The position numbers and the translations under genes were made by a program. This document shows positions 52,119 to 59,232 of a stretch of 64,000 nucleotides of DNA, piece by piece; the first letter of the stretch is position 1; each line of letters begins with the position of its first letter. The DNA is from Nucisporomicrobium flavum. GTDB lineage: Bacteria; Actinomycetota; Actinomycetes; Mycobacteriales; Micromonosporaceae. The notes beneath the pieces were generated by a model. It was not told the DNA's origin. It saw only the letters and a program-made list of their open reading frames with translations, and did no database searches. The DNA lies in contig NZ_JADMLH010000001.1 of NCBI RefSeq assembly GCF_016464385.1, positions 457,431 through 521,430 on the forward strand. Reading direction: 5' to 3'.

Positions 52119-53663
52119 CTACCGTTCGTCCCGGCCGAGCCGCAACAGTGCGATAGCCGCGGCTGCCCGCGCGCCCGCCTCGTCAGAGGACACTTTGGTC
52201 ACCAGAGTGCACTTGCTTCCCGCGTTGGAGAAGGCGTGCCCCGTGCTGGCTTCACGCAGCGCCGACATGAAGTATCTCGCCGACGCGAAGCGGGATTCGG
52301 CAATCATCTCGCCGGGACCGTAGATGACAATCTGCTCGGGGTTGACGAGGTTGAGCACGGCCAGCAGACCCTGGCCGAGAGCCCGTCCGGCGCGGGTGAA
52401 GCCGTCAACCGCGTTGCGTTTGCCTTTCTCGGCCAGCTCGGAGGCGCTCGCCAGGCTTTTGGCATCCGGGTCGCGCATCCGTTCGCTGATCCGGCCGGCT
52501 CCCGTCACCGTCTCCAGGCAGTCCTCGCGGCCGCAGTGGCACGGGTCGCCGCCCTCCGACTGGACGGTCAGGTGCCCGATCTCCCCGGCTGAACCAGCAG
52601 ATCCACGGACAAGGTGGTTGTCGACCACAATCCCACAGCCGACGCCTTCGTCGAGGAGGACCGTTGCAGTGCAGCTCAGGCCGCTGTGCGAGCCGAACGC
52701 GTGCTCGTACTCGGCCAGCGCGTTGGCATCGTTCTCGACGACCGCAGGCAGGCGGGCCTCGTCGGCAAGTCGGCGACCGAGGGCATCGATCCACTGTGCC
52801 TGCTGGTGATTGGGCGCGGAGACCACTTCGCCCTCCGCGGATACGTGCCCGCCGATCGTCACGCCGAGACCCACCCCGTCGAGGCCCCCGTCGATCTCGG
52901 GTGTACTGCTGACCAGTTCGCCGACGAAGTCGACGAGCTCAGCGCGGGCCTCCGGTCCGGCCAAGGGGCGCGACAGCCGCCGCTGGCGACTCGCGAGGAT
53001 CTTCAGGTCCCGGTCGATGACGATGCCCACCAGTCGTTCCGGCTGGATGGTGATGCCCAGCGCGAAGTGCAGTCTGATGGACGCGGCCGACGCGACCGGC
53101 GGCTCTGTCCGTGGCGCCTGCGTCGGTGCCGGAAGATTCGCTGTCTTGAGGTACTGGCGTCCGCGTGGAGTCACGTCCCACACGTTCGTCCGCCACTCCC
53201 TACGCCGCCAGACGACGCCGGCAGCCACCAGCCTGCGACCGATCCGGCTGATCTCGGTCTCGTCGACGTGCAGCTCCGAGGCGAGATCACGGTTGGACAG
53301 GCCTGGCCGTCCGGCGACGGCCACCAGGAATCGCGCGGCGTGGCTGTCGGGAGTCAGGCTCAGCTGAAGGTTGGACGGCAGACGCCGGAGGGCCCAATGG
53401 GTCACGTCGATGAGACCGAGGATGCGTCCCCGGTGCTCCGCAGCAACGGCGCGGTCGCCGTCCATCGCGGGAAACCGGCGGCAGAGCCATTGGAGACCGT
53501 CTTGCGCCGCCTGCAGGGCGGGTCCGTCGGCGGCCAGGGACGCGTCGTTCACCAGCATCCCCAGTGCGTTGTAATGACCTTGAGTCGGCTGATCCACGGT
53601 GTCCATCTCGTCGGTCACCCGGCGGATCTCGGTCACACGGCTACGCGCGCTGGATCTCTCCAT
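52119..53663 (-). CDS. ROK-family protein with N-terminal winged helix (NagC/XylR-like regulator), extended
   Basis: 514 residues from ATG 53663 (GGGAG eight bases upstream). Residues 1-95 are an extra helical region of unknown role. A winged helix at about 105-165 (FLVAVAGRPGLSNRDLASEL, DETEISRIGRRLVAAGVV) is followed by a linker and the ROK fold (about 195-510). The ROK sugar/zinc motif is EIGHLTVQSEGGDPCHCGREDC with the three Cys of CxCGxxxC and a His. The catalytic-type ENDANALAE is present. The usual N-terminal DxGGT phosphate loop is not obvious (GITIQPERLVG), which favours a sugar-sensing regulator over a kinase. It heads an operon with the IPT membrane protein and is divergent from the nitrilase-like gene. 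Confidence 0.82.
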   Translation of the reverse strand: MERSSARSRVTEIRRVTDEMDTVDQPTQGHYNALGMLVNDASLAADGPALQAAQDGLQWLCRRFPAMDGDRAVAAEHRGRILGLIDVTHWALRRLPSNLQLSLTPDSHAARFLVAVAGRPGLSNRDLASELHVDETEISRIGRRLVAAGVVWRRREWRTNVWDVTPRGRQYLKTANLPAPTQAPRTEPPVASAASIRLHFALGITIQPERLVGIVIDRDLKILASRQRRLSRPLAGPEARAELVDFVGELVSSTPEIDGGLDGVGLGVTIGGHVSAEGEVVSAPNHQQAQWIDALGRRLADEARLPAVVENDANALAEYEHAFGSHSGLSCTATVLLDEGVGCGIVVDNHLVRGSAGSAGEIGHLTVQSEGGDPCHCGREDCLETVTGAGRISERMRDPDAKSLASASELAEKGKRNAVDGFTRAGRALGQGLLAVLNLVNPEQIVIYGPGEMIAESRFASARYFMSALREASTGHAFSNAGSKCTLVTKVSSDEAGARAAAAIALLRLGRDER

Positions 53664-54022
53664 CTCGGCGCTCCCTAGGTCGAGCGGCAGGGCATGACTT
53701 AGACGATGCCGGTCGTGTCAAGTGACTGTCAAGCGATGCGCGCGTGCATGAAGTGACAGCCTTCTTACACAGATTTCAGGCCGATCATCGTGGCGGCCGA
53801 TCCGGACGATGGAGTAACGGCAGTTCAGGCGGCTGCCGATCATTGATGCTCCGCACGCGGCCACACCGACACATATCCGGTGTGGCACCTTACCCGCCAC
53901 ATCCCTGAACCGATAGCAACATGCCGGAAACCGGATTATTGCACGCAGACTCCGGCGCGAGGAGAAGGCGCGTCGCGTTAGCATCGCATACCCCGATCCT
54001 CATTCTTGGTCAGCGTGATGTC
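53664..54022. promoter_or_regulatory. Divergent control region between ROK regulator and nitrilase-like gene
   Basis: 359 bases, clearly richer in A/T than most of the window, with no supported gene. Elements: TGTCAAG twice, 11 bp apart (53716-53722 and 53727-53733); GTGACAGCC (53753-53761); and a perfect 9-bp inverted repeat GCCACACCG-n9-CGGTGTGGC (53860-53886). These are candidate operators, possibly for the ROK protein. Confidence 0.5.
53860..53886. repeat. Perfect 9-bp inverted repeat, candidate operator
   Basis: GCCACACCG (53860-53868) and its exact reverse complement CGGTGTGGC (53878-53886) are separated by ACACATATC. There is no T-tract and it lies in a promoter region, so an operator is more likely than a terminator. 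Confidence 0.6.
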
Positions 54023-55585
54023 ATGATTTCTCACCGGAACTTCTCGACTGATGATCTGCGCGAGCTGTCGACCGATCCAGCTCACCTCTTCATGCAGCTC
54101 TACGATCTCCTTCCGGAGGACGTGTTTCTTCACGGCGATGCGATGGAGTGGCTTGCCGATCCGGACGCACGCCGCCGTGCGGCGAGGATCGGGGACGAGG
54201 TCCTGGCGCACGGCCTGGCGGATCACCAGCTGCTGGCCGGGATCGCGGCGGAGAACCACGGCTGGCTCGGGGCCCGCGGAATCTTCGTCCTCCTGCGCGG
54301 ACTGGACGACGCGCTGTGGTATGTGAATCCATTCAACCCGATCATTGATCGTGGCGGGCTGGATTGGCTGTCGACCAGATACCTCACCACGGGACGGCTG
54401 AACGACGATCAGCAGATTCCTGGCGCTCTCCTGCCGCGGTGCGCTTTCCCCGGCGAGCCGCGCGGCCGGGGGCACAAAGCCGATCATTTCGCCGTCCACC
54501 GGGTGCCACCGGAGTATCTGCGGGCCAAGCTCAACTATGCCCGGGTGGGGAACGAGAATGATCCGTGTTTCCTGCCCGAGCAAGAAGTGAAGATCGCTTG
54601 CGCGCCGTTCCTCCGCGACTTCGCGGAACTGCGGATAACGTACGGTCACAACAACGGTGTGGCCAAATACCGGCTGGCCCCCATGGATGCTGCAGAGATC
54701 AACGGCAGAGGCATCCGGGAACGTATGGCCTGCGTCCTGCGCAAGATGGACCGGGCAGGCGCCCAGATCGGTGTCCTGCCGGAGGGCTGCCTGTCGAAGG
54801 ACATGCTCGAGACGTGGCGGGACGTGGCGACGGGCACGGCGTCGAAGGATTCGTCGGTCACACCGCTGCGCTGGCTGATTCTCGGAAGCGGCCCGGTCGA
54901 CGGCGGCGACCCTCCGCACAACCGCGCCGTCCTCATCGACCGGCGGCTGGGCGACACGTTGCTGATCCACGACAAACTTGAGCGCTTCACGCTCGACCAG
55001 GAACAGGTGCGGACCTGGAAGCTGCCCCCACCTCCGGCCGCGCTTCCGCTTCTGGAGGACATCTCGTGCGGGTCCAAGCTCTCTGTGCTGGAGTCCAGCC
55101 TCGGGCGCCTTGCGATCCTCATCTGCCAGGACCTGACCGCCGTCAGCGGCTGGGAGCGCGAGGGCGCCTCGATCGGCTTGTCACACCTGTTCGTGCCGGT
55201 GTTCTCCAAACCCATCCGGCGGTACCGGTGGGAGCACAATGCAGCCGCCGATCTCGCCAACCACCACGGCACCTGGGTCGTGGTGTCCAACAGCCTGACC
55301 GTGGCGAACGCGATGGCCGCACCGCCGCGCGCCCGCTGGTACACCTGTCTGGTGCTCGGCCCCAACAACGCGAGCCGTGAGTTCTACGCGCTCAAGGAAC
55401 AGTTCGGCCGCGCCACCAACGCCCACGAGCTTGCGTTCACCACCAAGGCAAGGCGGCGGGTCCTGCCGACCGTTCACGCGGCGGCCGTGCGCGCGGCATG
55501 GTTCACCTGGGCCGAGAAGCCCGCCGATGCGAGCGGGCGATCCACGCCACCGCAGGCATCCCGGTACGACTCGGCCTCGGAATGA
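54023..55585 (+). CDS. Nitrilase-fold (carbon-nitrogen hydrolase) enzyme with a large unassigned N-terminal region
   Basis: 520 residues from ATG 54023; the frame is open a further 34 codons upstream. The C-terminal half has the catalytic triad of the superfamily: Glu254 in VLPEGCLSKD, Lys318 in IHDKLERF and Cys368 in LAILICQDL. It therefore probably hydrolyses or transfers an amide/nitrile group via a Cys thioester. The first about 215 residues (HLFMQLYDLLPEDVFLHGDA, then WLGARGIFVLLRGLDDALWY) match no domain I recognise and make the protein nearly twice the usual nitrilase length of about 260-330. No signal peptide. Divergent from the ROK operon; function unknown. Confidence 0.75.
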   Translation: MISHRNFSTDDLRELSTDPAHLFMQLYDLLPEDVFLHGDAMEWLADPDARRRAARIGDEVLAHGLADHQLLAGIAAENHGWLGARGIFVLLRGLDDALWYVNPFNPIIDRGGLDWLSTRYLTTGRLNDDQQIPGALLPRCAFPGEPRGRGHKADHFAVHRVPPEYLRAKLNYARVGNENDPCFLPEQEVKIACAPFLRDFAELRITYGHNNGVAKYRLAPMDAAEINGRGIRERMACVLRKMDRAGAQIGVLPEGCLSKDMLETWRDVATGTASKDSSVTPLRWLILGSGPVDGGDPPHNRAVLIDRRLGDTLLIHDKLERFTLDQEQVRTWKLPPPPAALPLLEDISCGSKLSVLESSLGRLAILICQDLTAVSGWEREGASIGLSHLFVPVFSKPIRRYRWEHNAAADLANHHGTWVVVSNSLTVANAMAAPPRARWYTCLVLGPNNASREFYALKEQFGRATNAHELAFTTKARRRVLPTVHAAAVRAAWFTWAEKPADASGRSTPPQASRYDSASE

Positions 55586-55619
55586 CCTACGGCGAAACCG
55601 CAATGAAAGGTCGTAAGGC

Positions 55620-56177
55620 TCAAGCGGCGAGCGCCAGGCGGCTCTCCATGCGAAACGCGACCGCCGACAGGTACGGGTACCGCACGTGGTCCACCTTGAC
55701 GTTCCACGACTCCGGCCCGTGCCGCCGCAGCATCTCGTCGTGCCGGGCCGTCGGGGTGACCCGGTCCCCGCACGGCCCGACCGTCTGGTCGGCGTACGTC
55801 AGCGCGTCCGACAGCAGGTCCTCCGCGAACGGGTACGCAGCCAGCCGCTCCCCCAGCCCGCGCGCCGCAGCGACGAACCGGGCGCCCGAGTGGTGGGCGA
55901 CCTGCGCGGCCACCGTCAGCGGCCAGCCGTGCGCCGCGAGGTGGTCTGCTCCGTCGAGAGGGTGGAAGCCGGTGACCACCGTCGGTCCGGCGTAGCCGAT
56001 GTCGTGGAGCCAGGCTGCCGCGACGAGGATGTCCGGGTCGAGGTCGAGCGCGGACGCCAGCTCGGCGGCTCGGGTCGCGACGCCCTCGGTGTGCCGCCGG
56101 CGGTCGGGCAGCGGTGCGAGGAGGTCGAGGGCGATCTCTCGTGCCGCGGTCACGAAGGCCCTGGTCCGTACGCTCAT
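55620..56177 (-). CDS. HD-domain phosphohydrolase-like protein
   Basis: 185 residues from ATG 56177. The HD motif is seen as HTEGVATRAAELA (first His) followed by AAWLHDIGYAG (His-Asp), with a later HHSGAR and a DALTYAD acidic residue, so the metal site looks complete. HD proteins of this size hydrolyse phosphomonoester or nucleotide substrates. Convergent with the nitrilase-like gene. It shares a 227-base upstream region with the next gene. Confidence 0.85.
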   Translation of the reverse strand: MSVRTRAFVTAAREIALDLLAPLPDRRRHTEGVATRAAELASALDLDPDILVAAAWLHDIGYAGPTVVTGFHPLDGADHLAAHGWPLTVAAQVAHHSGARFVAAARGLGERLAAYPFAEDLLSDALTYADQTVGPCGDRVTPTARHDEMLRRHGPESWNVKVDHVRYPYLSAVAFRMESRLALAA

Positions 56178-56273
56178 GGCTGGATCGTCGCCGGTGAAGG
56201 TGAACGGCAGGCGACGGGGATCTTGCAGTGGCCTGAACGCGGCCGGGAGCGGGCCGCGGTGCCCGGGCGGGAC

Positions 56274-56287
56274 GGGACCTTCGGCCC
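56274..56287. promoter_or_regulatory. Candidate DosR/DevR-type box
   Basis: GGGACCTTCGGCCC resembles the GGGACTTNNGNCC boxes bound by dormancy regulators of the DosR/DevR family. It sits close to the middle of the divergent region 56178-56404. Resemblance only; no devR gene is in the window. Confidence 0.3.
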
Positions 56288-56404
56288 GCGGCAAAGGGGT
56301 CGTTGTGCATCTCGAGTCGGCGTCGTGCCCGCCGATCTGTCCTGGTGCACGGGGCGGTAGCGCACCAACCAGGTAGCACACCGCCACAGGAAAGGGGCAG
56401 GACA

Positions 56405-56956
56405 ATGCTGAAGTCGCGGAGGATCGCCAGCGTACTGATGGCACTCGTGGGCGCCGGGATGGTCGCCGCGGGTCCGGTCATGGTGTACGAGGGCGTGCAC
56501 GGGCAGAGCATGATCAAGGACGAGCTGACCGCTCAGAAGATCGAGTTCCCGGCCGACAAGGCGGCGCTCCCGGACGACCTCAAGGGCTACGCCGGCCAGC
56601 ACGTCACCACCGGTAGCGACGCGAAGGCGTACGCCGATCTGATCGCCACCCACATCGCGAAGGCCACCGGCGGGAAGACGTACTCCGAGGTGTCCGAGGA
56701 ATGGATCGCCGGCGGCCGCAAGGACGAGCAGCTCGGGCAGACCCGCCAGACCGCCTTCATGGGCGAGACGCTGCGCGGTTCGCTGATGAGCGCCTACCAG
56801 GCCGAGCAGGTCACGTGGCTGGTCATCGGCCTCGGCGCGCTGTTCGTCGCGCTCGGCGCGGTGTTCGGTGTGACCGCCTTCAGCATGCGCACCCGCAAGG
56901 TCGTGGTGCCCGCCTCTCCCGAGGCGCTGGTCAGCGGACACCTGCCCGTCGGCTGA
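56405..56956 (+). CDS. Two-TM protein of unknown function
   Basis: 183 residues from ATG 56405 (GGAAAGGGG upstream). TM1 at about 8-30 (ASVLMALVGAGMVAAGPVMV), an extracytoplasmic region of about 105 residues (KDELTAQKIEFPADKAALPD, then TYSEVSEEWIAGGRKDEQLG), TM2 at about 138-162 (WLVIGLGALFVALGAVFGVTAF), and a short basic tail. The pattern is known among actinomycete conserved hypotheticals; no function. Followed at once by a 14-bp terminator, so it is the last gene of its transcript. Confidence 0.7.
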   Translation: MLKSRRIASVLMALVGAGMVAAGPVMVYEGVHGQSMIKDELTAQKIEFPADKAALPDDLKGYAGQHVTTGSDAKAYADLIATHIAKATGGKTYSEVSEEWIAGGRKDEQLGQTRQTAFMGETLRGSLMSAYQAEQVTWLVIGLGALFVALGAVFGVTAFSMRTRKVVVPASPEALVSGHLPVG

Positions 56957-56971
56957 TCTCACCTCGAGGCA

Positions 56972-57003
56972 CCGAGGGCCGCCCCGCCTGGGGCGGCCCT
57001 CGG
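56972..57003 (+). terminator. Strong terminator, 14-bp perfect stem
   Basis: CCGAGGGCCGCCCC (56972-56985) pairs perfectly with GGGGCGGCCCTCGG (56990-57003) around GCCT, 16 bases after the stop codon of the two-TM protein gene. Confidence 0.88.
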
Positions 57004-57095
57004 CGCGTTGGAGAGTCCGAAGGGGACGGTGCAGGAGATCGACTTCACAGGCGGTTCCGCTCCTCATCGGACGGACTGCGCCGATAGGGCGGGTG

Positions 57096-57117
57096 GACAC
57101 CCCAACGACGGGGTGTC
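57096..57117 (+). promoter_or_regulatory. Leader hairpin before the small helical protein
   Basis: GACACCCC (57096-57103) pairs with GGGGTGTC (57110-57117) around AACGAC. The SD AAGGAG (57128-57133) and ATG 57141 follow, so the hairpin lies in the 5' leader and may protect or modulate the message. Confidence 0.45.
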
Positions 57118-57140
57118 ACTCAAGCCCAAGGAGTCTCGCC

Positions 57141-57458
57141 ATGAGCACCCGGGTTCACAACGCCGAGCTTCTCGGCACCGTCCTGCGCAGCCGGATCGCC
57201 GCCCTCGGTACCGAGATCCGCCGCACCCAGGCCTTCTCCCCCCTCAAGGTCCACCTGCGCGCGGAGAAGGCCGGCCTGCTGGCCGTCCACGGCGGCGAGG
57301 TGCCGGACCATGCGCTGCCCGCCGTACGCGGTGCGGTCGCCCGCCGGCTGGCCACGCTGAGCCAGTCGCTGCGCCGGGCCGACAACCCGCACTTCAAGAA
57401 GCAACTGCGTGAGGAGCTCGCCGAGGTGACCGCGCTGGCCGGGGTCCTGGACGCGTAG
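57141..57458 (+). CDS. Small helical hypothetical protein
   Basis: 105 residues from ATG 57141 with SD AAGGAG eight bases upstream. Predicted all-helical and basic: VHNAELLGTVLRSRIAALGT, then KVHLRAEKAGLLAVHGG, and LREELAEVTALAGVLDA at the end. No cysteine, no TM and no known motif. It ends about 37 bases before the CoA-transferase gene and may share its transcript. Confidence 0.6.
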   Translation: MSTRVHNAELLGTVLRSRIAALGTEIRRTQAFSPLKVHLRAEKAGLLAVHGGEVPDHALPAVRGAVARRLATLSQSLRRADNPHFKKQLREELAEVTALAGVLDA

Positions 57459-57495
57459 TTTGCGGCGGGCTCGCACCGGGGTGTGTGCTGGCGGT

Positions 57496-58665
57496 ATGCC
57501 TGAGCATGGTCCGCTGGCCGGGGTCCGGGTGGTCGAGCTGGCCGGTCTCGCGCCCGGCCCGTTCGGCTGCATGGTGCTCGCCGACCTCGGCGCCGACGTG
57601 GTCTGCGTGCAGCGCCCGGACGAGCAGGTCGTGGCGGCCTCGGTGCGGCGCGGCCGGCGGGTCGTCACGCTCGACCTGCGCGAGGCCGGCGGGGTGGAGC
57701 AGCTGCTCGGCCTGGCCGAGCGCGCGGACGTGCTCGTCGAAGGGTTCCGGCCGGGCGTGGCCGAGCGGCTCGGCTTCGGCCCGGACGTGTGCCGGGCCCG
57801 CAACCCCCGCCTGGTGTACGCGCGCCTCACCGGCTGGGGGCAGCAGGGCCCGCTCGCGCCCCGGGCCGGGCACGACATCGACTACATCGCGGTCGCGGGA
57901 GCCCTGGAACCGCTGGGCCGGGCCGGCCAGCCGCCGCACGCCCCGCTGAACCTGCTCGGCGACTTCGCCGGTGGCGGCATGCTGCTGGCCGTCGGGGTGC
58001 TGGCCGCGCTGCTCGAGCGGGCGAGCTCGGGCGCGGGGCAGGTGATCGACGCCGCGATGGTGGACGGGTCGGCGCTGCTCACCGCGTTCCTGCACGGTAT
58101 GGCCGCCGAGGGACGCTGGCCGGGCGCGCGCGGGACGAACCTGCTGGACGGCGGCGCGCCGTTCTACGACACGTACGCCACCTCGGACGGCGGGTACATG
58201 GCGGTGGGCGCTCTGGAGCCGCGCTTCTACGGCGAGCTGCTGGCCGGGCTGGGGCTGGACGGCGACCCGGAGCTGCCCGGCCGGGACGACCCGGCCGCCT
58301 GGGACACGCTGCGGCGGCGGTTCGCCGAGCGGTTCGCGCAGCGTACCCGCGACGAGTGGACCGCGGTCTTCGCCGGGACGGACGCCTGCGTCGCGCCGGT
58401 GCTGGCCCCGGCCGAGGCGCCCGGGCATCCGCACAACCGGGCGCGGGGCACGTTCGTCACGGTCGGCGGACAGGTCCAGCCGGCGCCGGCGCCGCGGTTC
58501 AGCCGGACTCCCGCCGCCAATCCCGTGCCCGCCCGCGACGCCGGCGACCTGGCGGCGGTGCTGCGGGAGTGGGATGACCCGGTCAGAGGTCGTCGTGGTG
58601 GTGGCCGAGCCGGCGCTGGCAGTCCTCCAGCCGGCTCCGGGCGGCCTGCAGACGCTCCCCCATGA
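57496..58665 (+). CDS. Family III CoA-transferase (CaiB/BaiF)
   Basis: 389 residues from ATG 57496. Family features: VRVVELAGLAPGPFGCMVLADLGADV at the start, ARLTGWGQQGPLAPRAGHDIDY near 108-135 with the catalytic Asp in GHDIDY, and FAGGGMLLAVGVLAALLERA. AMACR-like racemases share this fold, so transferase versus racemase is open. The last about 27 residues (Gly/Arg/Pro-rich) overlap the opposite-strand cNMP-binding gene by 83 bases and lie beyond the usual family end, so the normal stop may have been lost. Confidence 0.85.
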   Translation: MPEHGPLAGVRVVELAGLAPGPFGCMVLADLGADVVCVQRPDEQVVAASVRRGRRVVTLDLREAGGVEQLLGLAERADVLVEGFRPGVAERLGFGPDVCRARNPRLVYARLTGWGQQGPLAPRAGHDIDYIAVAGALEPLGRAGQPPHAPLNLLGDFAGGGMLLAVGVLAALLERASSGAGQVIDAAMVDGSALLTAFLHGMAAEGRWPGARGTNLLDGGAPFYDTYATSDGGYMAVGALEPRFYGELLAGLGLDGDPELPGRDDPAAWDTLRRRFAERFAQRTRDEWTAVFAGTDACVAPVLAPAEAPGHPHNRARGTFVTVGGQVQPAPAPRFSRTPAANPVPARDAGDLAAVLREWDDPVRGRRGGGRAGAGSPPAGSGRPADAPP

Positions 58666-59062
58666 CCTCCAGGAACCGGCTCGTCAGCTCGTACCCGAGG
58701 GCGGGGTCCTGCTGGCAGAGGGCGCGCACCAGCGCGCCGTTGAACGTGATCGCATGGGTGGTGGTCACCGCGACCGCGCCGAAATGCCAGCGGTACGGCG
58801 GGAACAGCCACGACCAGCCGAGCACCGAGCCGGAGCGCAGCGACTCCAAAACGAAGTTGTCGTAGCCGGGGACCTCGTGGTCGAGGTACACCGAGCCGTC
58901 GGTGATCAGCCAGAACTGGTCGGCGGGGGTGCCCTGGCGGAAGATGCGGTTGCCGGCGTGGAACATGGTCCGGCTGGTCAGCGGGGTCAGGCGGGTCAGC
59001 TGGTGCTCGGTCAGCCCGGCGAGGAAGGGCTGGTCGGCGAGCATGTCGGCGGTGACGAACAC
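58583..59062 (-). CDS. Cyclic-nucleotide-binding-domain (Crp-like) protein without HTH
   Basis: 159 residues from GTG 59062, chosen because CCAGGAGGAAGCC lies immediately upstream; an open frame extends 50 codons further but is Arg/Pro-rich leader. The cNMP-binding fold covers about 10-120 (FLAGLTEHQLTRLTPLTSRT, RIFRQGTPADQFWLITDGSV, SGSVLGWSWLFPPYRW). The FGAVAVTTTHAITFNG strand follows, then an amphipathic helix. There is no helix-turn-helix, so it is a stand-alone sensor. It is divergent from the dehydrogenase gene. Confidence 0.82.
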   Translation of the reverse strand: MFVTADMLADQPFLAGLTEHQLTRLTPLTSRTMFHAGNRIFRQGTPADQFWLITDGSVYLDHEVPGYDNFVLESLRSGSVLGWSWLFPPYRWHFGAVAVTTTHAITFNGALVRALCQQDPALGYELTSRFLEVMGERLQAARSRLEDCQRRLGHHHDDL

Positions 59063-59232
59063 GGCTTCCTCCTGGAGGGTGGGGATGGCACCCTCAGACA
59101 ACGCGACCAGCGGCCCGGTGTTTAAGGGCCAAGGGGCCGTCCGGACCGGGGACATCGACCCGGGTCTTCGCATAGCTGCCCGCGCCGCGGGTAGCTGAGC
59201 ACGGTAGGGCACGACGAAATCGAGGTGGGACC

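Noticed and set aside
53718..53984. 88-codon minus-strand open frame in the ROK/nitrilase divergent region
   Set aside because: Arg/Cys-rich with no SD; it spans the inverted repeat and other operator-like elements, so the region is better read as regulatory.
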